A stretch of 64,000 bases of DNA from Linnemannia elongata. Lineage: Eukaryota; Mortierellomycota; Mortierellomycetes; Mortierellales; Mortierellaceae. Under the pieces are notes generated by a model. It ran no database searches and was not told where the DNA came from. It worked only from the letters and a program-made list of their open reading frames with translations. Positions 1 through 12,329 of this stretch are shown piece by piece. The DNA lies in contig JAXBDG010000004.1 of the NCBI GenBank assembly GCA_036320915.1, positions 1,612,001 through 1,676,000 on the forward strand, in the 5' to 3' direction. Positions within the stretch are counted from its first letter, which is position 1. Each line of letters starts with the position of its first letter. The translations under genes were made by a program, and so were the position numbers.

Positions 1-964
1 TGAACGAAAAGAGGTCAGAAAGAAAAACGAGAATGTCGTAAAGCGAGAGACAAGCGTGAGGAGAGAGAGAAGGAGGAAGAAAAGACACTTGAAATCGATT
101 CGAGTTCCCCGGCAGACGACAATAAGCATGGTCAAAGGAAGGCTGGCCATCTTCACATGGAGCTTGTGTGGGAGTATGTCGTTTTGTTTGAGTATGTCAC
201 TGTCCGCTTGATGAAAAAAAAATGTCTTGCTCTGTGCACGGCTAAAGTAAACACGCCCTTTTGTTCGCATATATTTTATCCCTCTGCCTCTTTGTTCGTC
301 TTTTTCGATCGATCCAATGCTCAGTTAGCACGACGAGGATGCACTCTCAAGACGTCTGAACGCCAAGGGAAACGATCAGTGAGGAGTATGGAGTATACAT
401 AGGGTACAAAGGCAGTCGAAGAGGCAAAAGTGAAACTGAGGGGAAGAAAGAAAGAAGGGAGCATGAAGGAGCATGAATGGATTCGATGGATCGGCCCATT
501 GGTGTCAAAAGGTACGAATATGAGAGTGTGAGAAGAGATGTACCCCGGTCGCCAGGCAGGCTGGTGGAGAGAGCAATATGTAGCCAAGAAAGAGACACTT
601 CTTCTCTATATTAGCGTATTAGCGGGAAGCGAACTCGTTTCTAACCCCAATGGACAATTGTAAAAAGGTGAGGAGCCGAAACCTTAGTTGTCTTGATGAA
701 TGATGGCAGGTGATCAGACAGGTACAGAATGTGCAACCATCAGCTATTAAAGATGCTGGCTTGTTCGCTCACTTCTTTTGCTTCTGCTCTTCACCCCCAC
801 CGAAAATATATAAAACGACCAGCAACTTCTCCTCCTCATTCACCTTTTTCTCATTCACTTCTCTCATTCAAAACATACATACCCCCCACCTCGGTTGACT
901 CTTTTCCTTCCTACTCTTTCCACAACAAGCTCATACCGACAGATCAAGTAATACATACCCAACA
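1..964. other. Intergenic region upstream of acyl-CoA oxidase
   Basis: I see no supported gene here. The first 120 bases are purine-rich. The short open frames between 150 and 900 lack start context, splice logic and recognisable protein. The last 200 bases are C/T-rich and carry a TATA-like element, as expected for the promoter and leader of the acyl-CoA oxidase gene that follows. Confidence 0.6.
807..815 (+). promoter_or_regulatory. TATA-like element of acyl-CoA oxidase gene
   Basis: TATATAAAA lies about 150 bases upstream of the start codon at 965, followed by a C/T-rich leader. Position and sequence fit a core promoter. The transcription start is not known. Confidence 0.45.
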
Positions 965-3510
965 ATGTCAGAGTCAACCGCAGCTTCACAACGCCTGGCC
1001 TTCTTCCAGAATCAACTTCAGAACGCCCCTTGTGCCGCCGAGGAGCCCAAGATCAAGACGTACGTCCACTCAAAATTGTCCCTCTAGAAAACGGCTGTCA
1101 AAACATCTACAGTGACGCGCAATTCCTGACACTCTTCATATATACTCTCCCTTCTTATCAACAGTACAATGGAGTCGATGACCGAGGAGAGACAGAAGGC
1201 AACCTTCGACGTCAGGGAGTTGACTTATTTCTTGGATGGCGGCGAGAAGTACACCAAGGTACGATAACGTTTCTTGTCATTCCCCCAACACGCAAAAATT
1301 ATAAACGGGAGACTGTGAGAAAATTGAGCCGAAGGAGCTGTGCTTACAGAAAGAAGTTTAACGCATGAGAAACTGTATCACGGCGAGCCCACTCACCATC
1401 CACCTTGGATACTTGTTCTCTCCAATGTTGACAACCATTAGATCCGCGAGAAGTTCATGATGGAACTCGAACGCGACCCCACATTCCGTATGTACGATAT
1501 GTACGATGTCACTAAAGACCAGATCCGAGAGCGCACCATGGAGAAGGTAATTTACTTCGTTACTTTTCGTACATTTTGTCACTTTAAGCCCTTGTGGAAC
1601 AAATCGTTAACAATCTTCATTCCCATTATTATTCCCCGTTGGTCGACACAACACAACAGTTCCGCACAATTGTCCACTACGTCTCGGCAGAGCCTGTCCC
1701 TATCTTCACCATGCGTATGCAGACCATCTCCCTCATCGACCCCGGCTTCTGGACCCGCTTCGGTGTCCACTACGGTCTCTTCTTTGGTGCCCTCCGTGGC
1801 TCCGCCACCTCTGCTCAGTTCTCACACTGGGTCTCCAAAGGTGCTTTGGCTCTCAACGGAATGGTAGGATGCTTCGCCATGACCGAGTTGGGACACGGTT
1901 CCAACGTCGCTGGACTCGAGACCACCGCCACCTTTGACGAGGCCTCAGATCAGTTCATCATCCACACCCCCACTATTACCGCGACCAAGTGGTGGATCGG
2001 AGGTGCTGCCCACACTGCTACCCACACCGTCGTCTTTGCCCAGCTCATTGTTCGCGGCAAGCGTTACGGAACAAAGTCCTTTGTCGTTCAGCTCCGTGAT
2101 ACCCACACCTACAAGCTGATGCCCGGCATCAACATTGGTGATATTGGAAAGAAGATGGGTCGTGACGGTATTGACAATGGCTGGATCCAGTTCACCAACG
2201 TCCGCATCCCCCGCACCAACATGTTGATGAAGCACACCAAGGTTTCCCGCGCCGGTGAGGTCAAGGAGCCTCCCATGGCCCAGTTGACCTACGGTGCCTT
2301 GATCCAGGGTCGTGTCGCCATGGTTGTCGACTCTGGCAACATTGCCAAGAAGGCCGTTACTATTGCCGGTCGCTATGCTGCTGTCCGTCGCCAGTTCTCG
2401 TCCAATCCTCACGATGTTCAGGAGACTAAGCTGATCGACTATGCCATTCACCAGTACCGTCTCATGCCTCTCTTGGCTCAGGCCTACGCCTTCCACTTTA
2501 CCGGAGTCGAGACCAACAAGTTGTATGATGACCTCATGGACAAGCTGGAGTCGACTCAGCCTGATGACGAGACCATGGGCGAGGTCATTGACACTCTCAA
2601 GGAGACCCACGCCACCTCTGCCGGTTTGAAGGCTTTCTGCACTTGGTCGACCCTGAACGCCATCGAGGCTTGTCGCCAGACTTTGGGAGGTCACGGTTAC
2701 TCTGCCTACACTGGATTGGCTACCACCTACAACGACTTTGCTGTCCACTGCACCTGGGAGGGAGACAACACCATCTTAACTCTCCAGTCTGGACGCTACC
2801 TCGTCAGCTGTTACCGCGAGGCTCTCGCCGGCAAGTCTCAGCCAGAGGGAGTCAGCTACCTCAACCATCTCGACTCTCTCCTCAACCTCGGATGCGGCGT
2901 CAAGACTAACGAGGAGATCTTGAACTTTGATGTCATTCAGGAGGCTTGGGGTGTTGTCACTGCCAACGTTGTCAAGAAGGCCGGCGATGACTTTGAGGTT
3001 TCATTGAAGGCTGGCATGAGTCCCGAGGCTGCCTACGAAGAGTGCTCCCAGGCCCGTCTTGCCGCTGCCAAGATTCACTCTTATGGCTACATCTTCCGGC
3101 GCTTTGCCCAGGCTGTCAAGAGCGCGCCCGAGAAGTTGCAAGCCGTCTTGACCAAGCTCTGCTTGCTCTATGGCCTGTACTCCATCGAACAGAACGCTGG
3201 TTTCTTCCTCCAATATCGTTACTTCACCCCTTCGCAGATGGACTATGTCCGTGGTCAGGTCAATGTTTTCTGCCGTGAGGTTCGCCAGGAATACATTCCC
3301 TTGATCGACGCCTTCAACTACTCGGACTACATGATCAACTCTCCTTTGGGTGTTTACGACGGAAACATTTACGAGAAGTACTTTGACCAAGTCAAGAGAC
3401 AGAATCCTGTCGGCGGCGAACATCCTTACCTGCCCTTGATCCAGTCCCTTCTCCGCCGCAACATTGAGGATGATGAGCCTCTTGAGGACGACGATGAGGA
3501 TGATGAGTAG
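965..3510 (+). CDS. POX1: Acyl-CoA oxidase, peroxisomal
   Basis: Four exons read in phase: 965-1059, 1165-1258, 1442-1546, 1660-3510, giving 714 residues, the usual family length. The protein oxidises fatty acyl-CoA to 2-enoyl-CoA with FAD and passes electrons to O2, the first step of peroxisomal beta-oxidation. Diagnostic blocks are visible: the flavin/substrate motif around MTELGHGSNV, the RDGIDNGWIQF block, GGHGYS, and WEGDNTILTLQ, whose glutamate (about residue 465) matches the catalytic base of the family. The start at 965 follows an ACA-rich leader. The C-terminus is a run of Asp and Glu (ends DDDEDDE), so there is no SKL-type PTS1. Known yeast Pox1 also lacks PTS1 and is imported by other contacts, so peroxisomal location is inferred from family. 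Confidence 0.95.
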
Positions 3511-3950
3511 AGCTATAGACTATTGTACTATCGACCATAGAACCCTTCATACCTCGTTCACCCCATGTAATATACCATTGAATACCTTTTTTTTTCTTCC
3601 AGCGCCAAAGAGCTTTCTTGCCGGTCCAACAAGAGGCTCAACAAACCCAGCTCTCTCACTCAATCTCTCACTCTCTTGTCGCGCTCTTCCAAATGTTCAC
3701 CCGACCGATCGAATCAGCTTGCACACAAAAAACCTTCTTTGATTCACAAAGAGAGCACTTTGGTCATGTGATGAAAAGCACCTTGGGCGTTTACTTGTCT
3801 CCTGTGTGATTTTTCTGCTTCCTTACTTCTCCTTCACCATACTTCGTCTTCCTCCCCTCCTTTTCCTCTCCCTCTTCGCCATCCTTCCTTCTCCATCCTT
3901 TCTTCCCTCCCATCCGGCACGGACAGACATCAACCAACAAGAAACAAGCG
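3511..3950. other. Intergenic: 3' region of oxidase, promoter of next gene
   Basis: No gene seen. The second half (about 3800-3910) is strongly C/T-rich, like the leaders of other genes in the window, and ends in a CAA-rich stretch before the start codon at 3951. Confidence 0.6.
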
Positions 3951-6037
3951 ATGCCGTCTGCGCCTCCCACATGGAAGGCGACATTCAGCAATGTGCCGCC
4001 GCTGACAAAGTCGGTCTCGACCGCCATGACCATCATGACCGCCCTTGGGCTCTTGGTCCGCGTCAGGGACTTACTCCAAATTCACAACGGCGACGGAGAT
4101 GGCTACGCTGACACCGACGGCAATGTCTTTATAAAGGCTCCTACCTCTGAGGCCAATTTCCTACCCTTGGTCGCCTTGGTTCCTGTCTCGTATGTGATTG
4201 TGTGATAGGCAATATAAAAGATTTCAATCGGGGTTTTTTGTTATTTTTCGGTAACCAAGTGAAGGAGAAGGAGAGGTTTACTAATCTGAAGAACGACATT
4301 CCATTTTTTTTTTTTTTTTTTTGCTAATGTTTGCTAAATAGAGCGCCGTTCCGGTTCTGGACGTTTGCAACTGCGTCCTTTTTTGAGCGCAATATCATTT
4401 TGGTAACGAAACATTACCGTACTATATCGTTATTCTTATCTGCATGCACATATCGAAAGAAAAGAAATCTAATACGAATGACCATTGTGAATGACACCAA
4501 AAAAAATAGTACGCGATCAACACGTTTATTCTTTTGGGATGTGGCAAATATCTGGAGCGCGCATGGGGATCACGCGAGTTGTTCAAATACCTAAGCATCA
4601 CCAGTGTAGGCACCATGCTCGGGATCTACTTCACCTGTCTGTTTGAGTATATAGTTCGCAGTAACGATGCTCTCCTGTAAGTCTTTGCTTTGTGTTTTCC
4701 GTGTTGCCAACTGTACACACGTACCCTCATTCCGGTTTTCGATTCGCTATGTACCATGTATTAGATGGCCATATCGAACAATCTGAAGCCCTGGAATCTT
4801 AAGGAAGGAATCGGCGACAAATATGAACAATTTTGCTAACGCGTTTTGTAATGACTGAATAGATATGATACACAGGCGTACGGATTGACAGGAGTGATCG
4901 CAGGATTCTTGATTGGATTCAAGCAACTTGTGCCTGAACATCTCGTCACTGTCGGTGGCGTCTTTTCCATCCGCGTCAAAGTGAGTCTCCGCACCATGAC
5001 ATCCTTACTACTATCTTGATGAGAGCAGCTTGCTATTACTCGAACTTGAACCTAACGTCTGCCATTTTTTTTATATTCACGACTTGTTTAGTCGCTGCCG
5101 CTGTTGTTCGCAATTTTGATGTTTTTGGGCGCGTTTGTTACACATACACAGATTGAGCTCTTGATGGCGATCTACGGCCTATTCATCTCATGGATTTATA
5201 CCCGATTCTTGAAAGTCCAGGATGGCATTCGCGGAGACCGCAGCGAGACCTTTTCCTTTGCCTCTTTCTTCCCCGAGTTCATCCAGTACGTCTCCTTGTT
5301 CATCTCTGCGTGGTCTATCGATTTACTTTTCGGATCCATTGGAGAGCAGAGCTTGTTTTTCTGACAGTGCAAGACTGGACCACTCACTTCATCTTATGTT
5401 AATTGACCTTGTTATTTTAGGCCACCGGTGAAAGCGGTGTCAAACTTTTTCTTTGGAATCCTGGTCAGACTGCACATTTGCTCACCAACAGGATATGGCG
5501 GCAGTTTCCAGTACGATCTCGAAAACCCGCAGATGGCTGGCATGGGTCATACGTTTACCCAACCAGGAAGTCTCCGCGCCGAAGCGGAGCGCCGGAGGTA
5601 AAGTGTTGTTGTTTTTTTTATTGATGTTTGGATGATACGTCGTGGGATGACGCGGACTTGTGATATTTGACACAAACGTGAAACTAAATTATTAACATGG
5701 AGGGATTTCTGTTTTGGTTTTCGTCAATAGAGCATTGGCGTTGAAGGCGTTGGATATGAGACTGCATGCGGCATCGGGAGGAGGACTGTCGGCATTATCG
5801 AGTATTGGACGGTCAAATACAGCAGGAAGAGACGGTGCTTCGGGCAATGTACCACGTGTGTCGTTGCTGTCACTGTCGGCTGAACCATTACCTACAGGGG
5901 GGTCTGAATCTGATGATGAGAACGAGGTGCTATTTGAGACCTCTGCGTTGGATGTTAATAGCAAGAGTGAATTGTCTTCTGAGTCGCCTGCACGGACGAA
6001 ACGGAGCTCTGATGGTGCGAAGGATGAGAAAGAATAA
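3951..6037 (+). CDS. TMEM115-type (DUF1751) rhomboid-like Golgi membrane protein
   Basis: Seven exons keep phase throughout: 3951-4189, 4342-4402, 4510-4676, 4863-4980, 5092-5285, 5421-5597, 5731-6037, giving 420 residues. The protein carries the TMEM115/DUF1751 signature: a helix leading to FWTFATASFFE, then LGCGKYLERAWGSREL, then further hydrophobic helices and YGGSFQYDLENP. TMEM115 is a rhomboid-fold protein without protease activity, linked in animals to Golgi-ER retrograde traffic. I see no GxSG serine protease motif here. The C-terminal 100 residues (exon 7) are hydrophilic and Ser/Asp/Glu-rich, probably a cytosolic disordered tail. Family assignment is by motif memory and the role is inferred from the family. 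Confidence 0.85.
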
Positions 6038-6261
6038 CAATAATTATATCGCTTAAACTCATAAAAAAAAATATTAAATACAAGGAGAGGGAAGAGGAGG
6101 CTTTTGCGGAGATACTTGTTATGGAGTAAGTCAGGGCAGAGTCATTAAACGAGTAAGCATAGAGGCAAAGAATAAGGATGTGGAGAAGAACAGATTATTA
6201 TTTTTTTTTTTTGAAGCAAGACGAGGACTACTTTACAATTAAATTATCATTTTTGGGCGAA

Positions 6262-6300
<39 letters not shown>

Positions 6301-6352
6301 AAAGTAAAGAAAAATAATTCAAAAACGGACGAAGTTTGTGTAAAAGAGAGAA
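6038..6352. other. Convergent 3' intergenic spacer with poly-A tract
   Basis: This lies between the 3' ends of the TMEM115-type gene (+) and the zinc-finger gene (-). It is A-rich, with AATAAA-like words near 6060-6080 and a 35-base A homopolymer. No gene seen. Confidence 0.6.
6265..6299. repeat. Poly-A homopolymer, 35 bases
   Basis: Uninterrupted run of A on the + strand between two convergent genes. It is one of about ten A/T runs of 20 to 38 bases in introns and spacers of this window. Confidence 0.9.
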
Positions 6353-8106
6353 CTACATGGACAGGTTGGACAGGTGGGTGGAGTGACGACGTCCGACAGG
6401 CTGCTCCTTAGCCATATAGTTGGCAGCCGCCGAGGGCAAAGAAGAAGCATCCGTCGCATTCGTAAAGAAACTGCTCTCGGGCCCACCCAAACCCTGACCG
6501 TACAAATGCATAGGCCCTGTCTGGAGACTGAACACTTCCATGTTGGAACCTTTGGTGTGCTTGGTGCTCGTCAAAGCTGGGGCGAGCATGGGCGATTGGG
6601 AGGAGGAGTGGACGCCGTATCCGCCGGAGATGGGCGAGGCAAAATCGTGGTGGCTGCGTGCGGCGGCTGACTCGGGCGAGGTCGCAGATCCGCCGACGCG
6701 GTCGTCTGATCCCGGACCGCCGTTGTTGTTGGCATTGTTCAGACCGTTGATCCATCCGGTACCGCCAAGGGCTTGCTGGGAGGGAATGTCGAGACGGATT
6801 CCGGCGGCGCGGGCAAGCTCTTTGCGGTCGCGGATGGTGGGGAAGGGGAAACCACGGGATCCGTCTTCGGCTTCAGTGGAGGTTTCGGCATTGTAAGCCG
6901 TTGTGGTCGATGCTGCGAACCAGGCAGAGGTGTCGCGGTCGCTGTAGAGACCGGTACCGGTGGTGGTGTTGTTGGTCGTGGCATTGTTGGTGGTGGTGGT
7001 GGAAGAATTGAGGGGTCCCAGGGGCTGACCAATCTCCATACCTTCGACAACTGCCTCCAACGAAGACGTTTCCTGCGACTTTCCACCAGCATTCGCTGAC
7101 TTGGTGGCCATACCCAAGGTCTGAGAAATAGAACCATAAGAGTACTTCTGCTCCAACATCTGGAGCTGCTCATTGGAATCCATATAACTACCACCATAGG
7201 ACGACCCGCCCAGGACGGATGGGTAACCGCCAAAGGCATTGGTGGCAGTGGCGCCTCCTAAGGAGAACTGGTTATGACGGTACTGGCTGTGGTCAGGGTT
7301 CTCGGTCGTGGAACGCTGCTTTCGGAGACGACGGACCTGGCGAGGACTGGCGGGGGAGGTAGTCGAGTATCCAAAGGGAGATGACGACGATACGAGTCCG
7401 CTATGATCGTTGTGACTACCATATGCGTGAGCGCCATGGGAAGAAGCAGGGAAGGCAAGGGCGTTGGCGGCAGCGATAGCAGCCTCTGCATCCGAGGCAC
7501 CGTTATTCATCTGAGAATGCATGGCCGAGCGAGAGCGACGACGAGGAGGCAGCTTGTTTTGGATAAGATCCTGCAAGAACTGGGCATCCTTGGGAGCAGT
7601 CTTCTCCTCCTTGTTGTTGTTAAAAGATTCCTGTGCTATGGAATCAGACGCGCTGTTGGAACCGTAGGCGGGGATCTGCTGCTGCTGCTGAGAAGTAACC
7701 ATCTGCTCAGCAGTCTCATACCCAAATGTGAAGTCCGAGGAAGGGATCGAGAACCCTGCCGAGACCGCAGTCGTCGAAGCTGGCACAGGAGAAGTCGAGG
7801 AGGACTCGGATCCATCCCCACCGGAGGCTTGGTTAGCCCAATCGACCCGGCGGCTGTTCCGGATGATCATGAGCTGCTTACGGCGCTCAATCTCGTTGGC
7901 AATGAACTCTTCCTTGCTGGCCGAGTATTGCTCGCCGTACCTGATGCGCGCCAGTTTGTAGACTCGGCAGCGCATATCATTGAAGCGGTCTATGCATTAC
8001 GATTACGAATATTACGAAAGAAGGTAAAATGTTGCTTGTGGTTAAGATTTGCAGTAGAGTGAGGAAACAAAGGAGTGAGGACGCAGATGCACAAGCAATA
8101 AATTGT

Positions 8107-8143
<37 letters not shown>

Positions 8144-10333
8144 CTTGATTCATCTCAAACCTCAAAAGTAACAGAGGAAAGGGGGGGCATCTCGTTTTGG
8201 TGTGGGATGCACTTGATTAACTGTTGTTGTTAAGGCAGAAGGTTATTGGACTTCTGGACCAAAAGTGAAGGGGAGGGAACTTACTTTTCTCCGGGTTGGA
8301 TGATCGCCACTTGCGCATACGCAAGGTCGTCTCATCACGGCTGACCTGCTTCTTCTCATGTCCTTGCCAGCGCTTCTGGTCTCTGCGACGCTCATAAGGA
8401 GTGCTATTATAGACCAAAGAAACAAACAAACAAGGGCAATAAATGGGAAAGGGTATCAGTACATTCGATAGCAAAGGAGTGCGGCATGCATAAACGCACA
8501 CCTTATTCCTGCAAGGCATAGTGACATAGCGCGCGCAAAGGGGTTATAACAACATACTTGTGAATGTTCTTGTTCTCCAAATGACGCTTGAGGTTGGACT
8601 TTGTGGTGAATTCTATTATTGTCGCAAGTACAAGGGGGTTAGGGTCAAAGGAAAGAAAGGCATGCATGAAAAAAGAGGGTCAGCATCAATTTGGAAACGT
8701 CAACAAAAAAAAAAAAAAAAAAAAAAAAAAGACAAACGCAATCCTCAAGTGTCTGTGCGAGCGGCCAGAGGTTATTTTGATTATGTCTGACTTTTTTTTT
8801 TTTTTTTGTGTTACCTTTGCTAGGGTCACATTTAGGACAGAGGTACACAAGAGTCTTGCCATCCTTGCCAAGCACAGCATGGATGTCATCGGGGGTTTGC
8901 AAGGCGCTTCCGACAGAGTTGCGTTTCATACTCAATTTCGTCGATCCAAGGCCTCCCATGATGTCCGACGACTGAAGGTCGCCACCATCAAGACCGGTGT
9001 GGTCAGGGGAAGAAGAGCGAGCCATGCCTCCGGTGACCATGATGCCCAGTCCTTGCTGGGACTGTCCATAGTATTGTCCGTGCGACGAAGGATCATACTG
9101 CTGCTGGTCATTGTAGTCAAAGGTCGTGGTACGGGCTGCACCACCAGTGCGGGTGGCAGCAGCAAGTGGCGATGCAGAATCAAAGGGCTGGCTGGGCTGT
9201 GTCATCCTCGACGACTCCTGGTCCGAGTACAAAGAAGGGCCCAATGGGAGCATGGCAGAACCGTAACGCTGAGTGCTGTTGTACGCCTGGGCTGTGGAGG
9301 CAGCTCCAGACATTTGCGCAGCATATTGCGAAGAAGAGTTGTACATTATATCAGAGCCCGAGTGAAGCGGCGGTGTAGAGCCGTAGATGCTCGAGGCAAT
9401 GTTGCTTGCGGCCACAGAGAGACTGTCATAGGCTGGGACCTGGGTCTGTTGGAGGGAGCTAGAAAAGGCGGTGTGGTAGGGAGGGTAGGGGGAAGTCGAT
9501 GTCGACTGTTGCTGGTATTGATGCTGTAATCCGCCGTGGTGAGGAGAGCTGCTGTAGGACTGGTAGGGTGAGTTGGCGGGCGAAGCTTGGTGATGGACAC
9601 TCATGGCAGCCAGGGCAGGAGTCAGGTGGCTGAGGCCAACGGAGCTAGCGTTACTGTCGACGCTGCTGGTGCTCAAGCAACGGTTACGGTTGCTAGTGCT
9701 GTTGCCGGAACCATCAGTGTTGGATGTGCCTGACCAGAGGTGGGCAAATCTGGGTGGGTGGGCATAGATACTATTGGCTCCCGCCTGGAAGGTCAGTCCG
9801 CCGACGCCGGGACTGCTATGGCTGAGGGTGGGGGAGAACGCGACTGGGCTCTGAAACGAATCTCGGCGGTCTCGGGCACGGCCAGTAGAGGTTGTGTTGT
9901 TAGTGTTAGCGGTGTTGTTGCTGTTGTAGTTGATGCGGGAGGAAAGGGTCGTTGCTGCTGCTGCTATGCTGCCATTGGTACTACTGCCGGACTGAGCGCT
10001 GAAACCCATTGCGAGTGGAGAACGGATCTGGGGGACGTTGGAATGCTGAATGGAGAGAGGGCTCAAGTAACCACTGGCGTTGGCACTACTGCTATTATTG
10101 CTACTGCTGTTGAGGGATTGTTGACGATAAGGTTGGTTGTTGTTGTTGGATTGGGAGTTGGAGTAAGCGTTTGTTGTAGTTGCTGAAGTTGCGGAGGAAT
10201 TGGAAGAAGAAAGACGAGAAGGAGAAACTGGGGTCGAATTGGGGATTGAAGTATCCATGTCGGCCTCGCTATGCTGTTGTTGTTGGGCAGTGTAGGGGGA
10301 TACTCCGTTTTTGGATGGGGAAGAGGATAGCAT
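6353..10333 (-). CDS. Large single C2H2-type zinc-finger protein (putative regulator)
   Basis: Four exons on the minus strand, in phase: 10333-8815, 8612-8558, 8403-8285, 7989-6353, giving 1109 residues. Most of the protein is low-complexity Ser, Gln, Asn, Thr and Gly, typical of fungal transcription regulators. The centre holds one zinc-finger-like segment, residues 499-524, with CPKC followed by KSNLKRH and a last His, spaced C-x2-C-x14-H-x6-H. That spacing is longer than the classical x12/x3-5. A basic region follows (RRRDQKRW, RMRKWRSSNPEK, then a helix ending RRKQLMIIRNSRR) and may contact DNA. Introns 1 and 3 contain poly-A/T runs. The start was chosen at 10333 because the frame upstream is a pyrimidine-rich leader; a 5' UTR intron (donor near 10671) is possible. 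I do not recognise an orthologue; a role as transcription factor is inference. Confidence 0.75.
8109..8143. repeat. Poly-T homopolymer, 35 bases, in intron 3 of zinc-finger gene
   Basis: Run of T on the + strand, so A on the sense strand of the zinc-finger gene. It sits inside the intron between 8284 and 7990. Confidence 0.9.
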
Positions 10334-12284
10334 TGTGTTGTGTTGCGTATGTTTGTCGCTGTTTTTTGAGTTTTGCTTGTGTAGACGTTGCTGTTTATGC
10401 CTGTTTTGTTGTTGTTTTTTCCTCGAAGGCTGGAGCAGGGGAGGAGGAGGCAGAGGGGTGGAAGGGGAGAGAGGAAGAGCAGAGAGGAGGAAGGAGACAG
10501 ACAAAGGGAGGGGAGGGAGGGAAGGACAGAGAGAGGGAAAAGTGTTAGGTTTGTTTGTGGAGGTAGATTCATGATATGCCAAACGGAATCCTTTATGGAA
10601 AAAAAGAAAAAAAAGGAGGCATGAAAGGGGACACAATGATGCAAGCAAACACAAACAACAAAAAAACATACCTGATGTGGTCAAGACTTTGCTTGTCCTT
10701 GGGTAGCAGGAAAAGGGGGAAGGGGATGGGATGGAGGGATGGACGAGAAGAGGAGGGAAGGGACAGGGCGATTACTTAAAAATAAGCAAGTGTGATACGT
10801 TGATAGGCGAAGGCAGGACGACTGTGAAAGAGTGAAGGAAAAAGGGACAGGACACCGATTGGATGTTTATAGGTTGTTGTCGTTGTTGTTTTTGTTGTTG
10901 TTTGGAAAGAGAAAGAGAGAAGGGGCGAAGAAATGCAGTGGTGCTACAAATAATATATAAAAGTATTTCGGGCTCTATTCCATACACAAAGACACGCAAG
11001 GTGGGCGAAATAACATTAAAAAAAAGTACAAGGAGTACAGGAAGGATGAACAGGTAAAAATAACAAGTGAGGGTGGTATATAACGGGATTAATGGGAAAA
11101 AAGGAAAGACGACTAGATAGATAGATAGATAGATAGTAGGTATGGATAGGATGAGAGCAAGGAGGAGGATGAGCGGAAGGGAAAAAGGGAAAAGGATTAA
11201 AATATGATCGAGGAACGAAAAAGTAGAGATCGAAAAGGGGATTAATGACAATGAAATATAGAAAAAAGGAGATGACAAGCGCTCTTTCTCTCGTTTTGGA
11301 ATTAGGGTAGAGGGTAGTGAGAAAAAAAGTGGGAGAGAGGAGGGATGGAGGGAAGGAAGGGAAGGGGGGGGGGTGAAGAACGAGAACAAGAAGAAAGGGG
11401 AAGTGAGAGACAGGGCAGCGGCAAGGGATGGCTCTTTGACGACGAAGAAAGATAGGGATATTTGAGGGAGGAGGAGGAAGAGAAGAAGAAGAAGAAGAAG
11501 ATGATGATGATCGGGTTGAGACTATGGGAATTGTAGAAATATGGCAGGAAAGTAGAAAAGAAGAAAAGAGGAAAAGGAGAAGAGAGAAAGCGTGGATGAT
11601 CCCGGGGGTGAAGGAGGGGATTTATATCAACGAAAGGACGAAAGAAGAGAAGAGGTTGCTAGGGAATATGAGATGGCAAGTGGATTGGTCAATTGGGTCA
11701 ACTAGAAAACAATAAGCAAAGGACACTCAGCGTCAATAGTATTGATTGAGCCACAACAAGAAAAGAAAAGGACGTGTGTAAATGAGTGTCCGTGTGTGTT
11801 TTGTATTGATTGTCAAGGTATATATTATGTGGCGGGAAAGATAGTCGTCGGCCCTTGTGCCTTTGTTGTGCCTTTTGGAAAAGAAAAAAAAAAAAAAGGT
11901 AACAAGGAGTGTATCTGATTATGATGTCTGTTTAGTGTTTGGAAAAGAGGAGATATAGAACGTCCTCCTTTGTTGTCGTCCTTGTCGTACACGGATACAC
12001 CAAGGACACAGATGGACACAAGGGAGGGAAACAGGGAAGAGGAGGGAAGGGAGGGAGTGAGGAGATAGGATTGAACCAACCAAAGTCAGAAGAGCGAACA
12101 AGGGCATAAACAAACAAGCACCTTTTTCTTGTTTTGATGCGCACATTCAAGCAGGGCATGAACTGCTGTTGTTGTTGTTATACAGTACATGTGCTCAACT
12201 CAATAAGAACTCAATTCAGAAAAGGGTAAAATGTAAGGGTAAAGGAGGTGTATGTGTGTGTTGTATGTTGTGTGTGATGAGGAC

Positions 12285-12288
<4 letters not shown>

Positions 12289-12324
<36 letters not shown>
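12289..12324. repeat. GA dinucleotide microsatellite
   Basis: Eighteen AG units without interruption, in the gene-poor tract and flanked by TG-rich sequence. Confidence 0.9.

Positions 12325-12329
<5 letters not shown>

Noticed and set aside
8645..8814. Open frame extending exon 1 of the zinc-finger gene into Lys/Phe runs
   Set aside because: It reads through a GGTAAC donor and an intron poly-T run; the phase-correct acceptor at 8613 restores the finger.
10063..10684. N-terminal extension of the zinc-finger protein upstream of 10333
   Set aside because: The frame is Phe/Leu/Ser low complexity from the CT-rich leader and has no supporting context.
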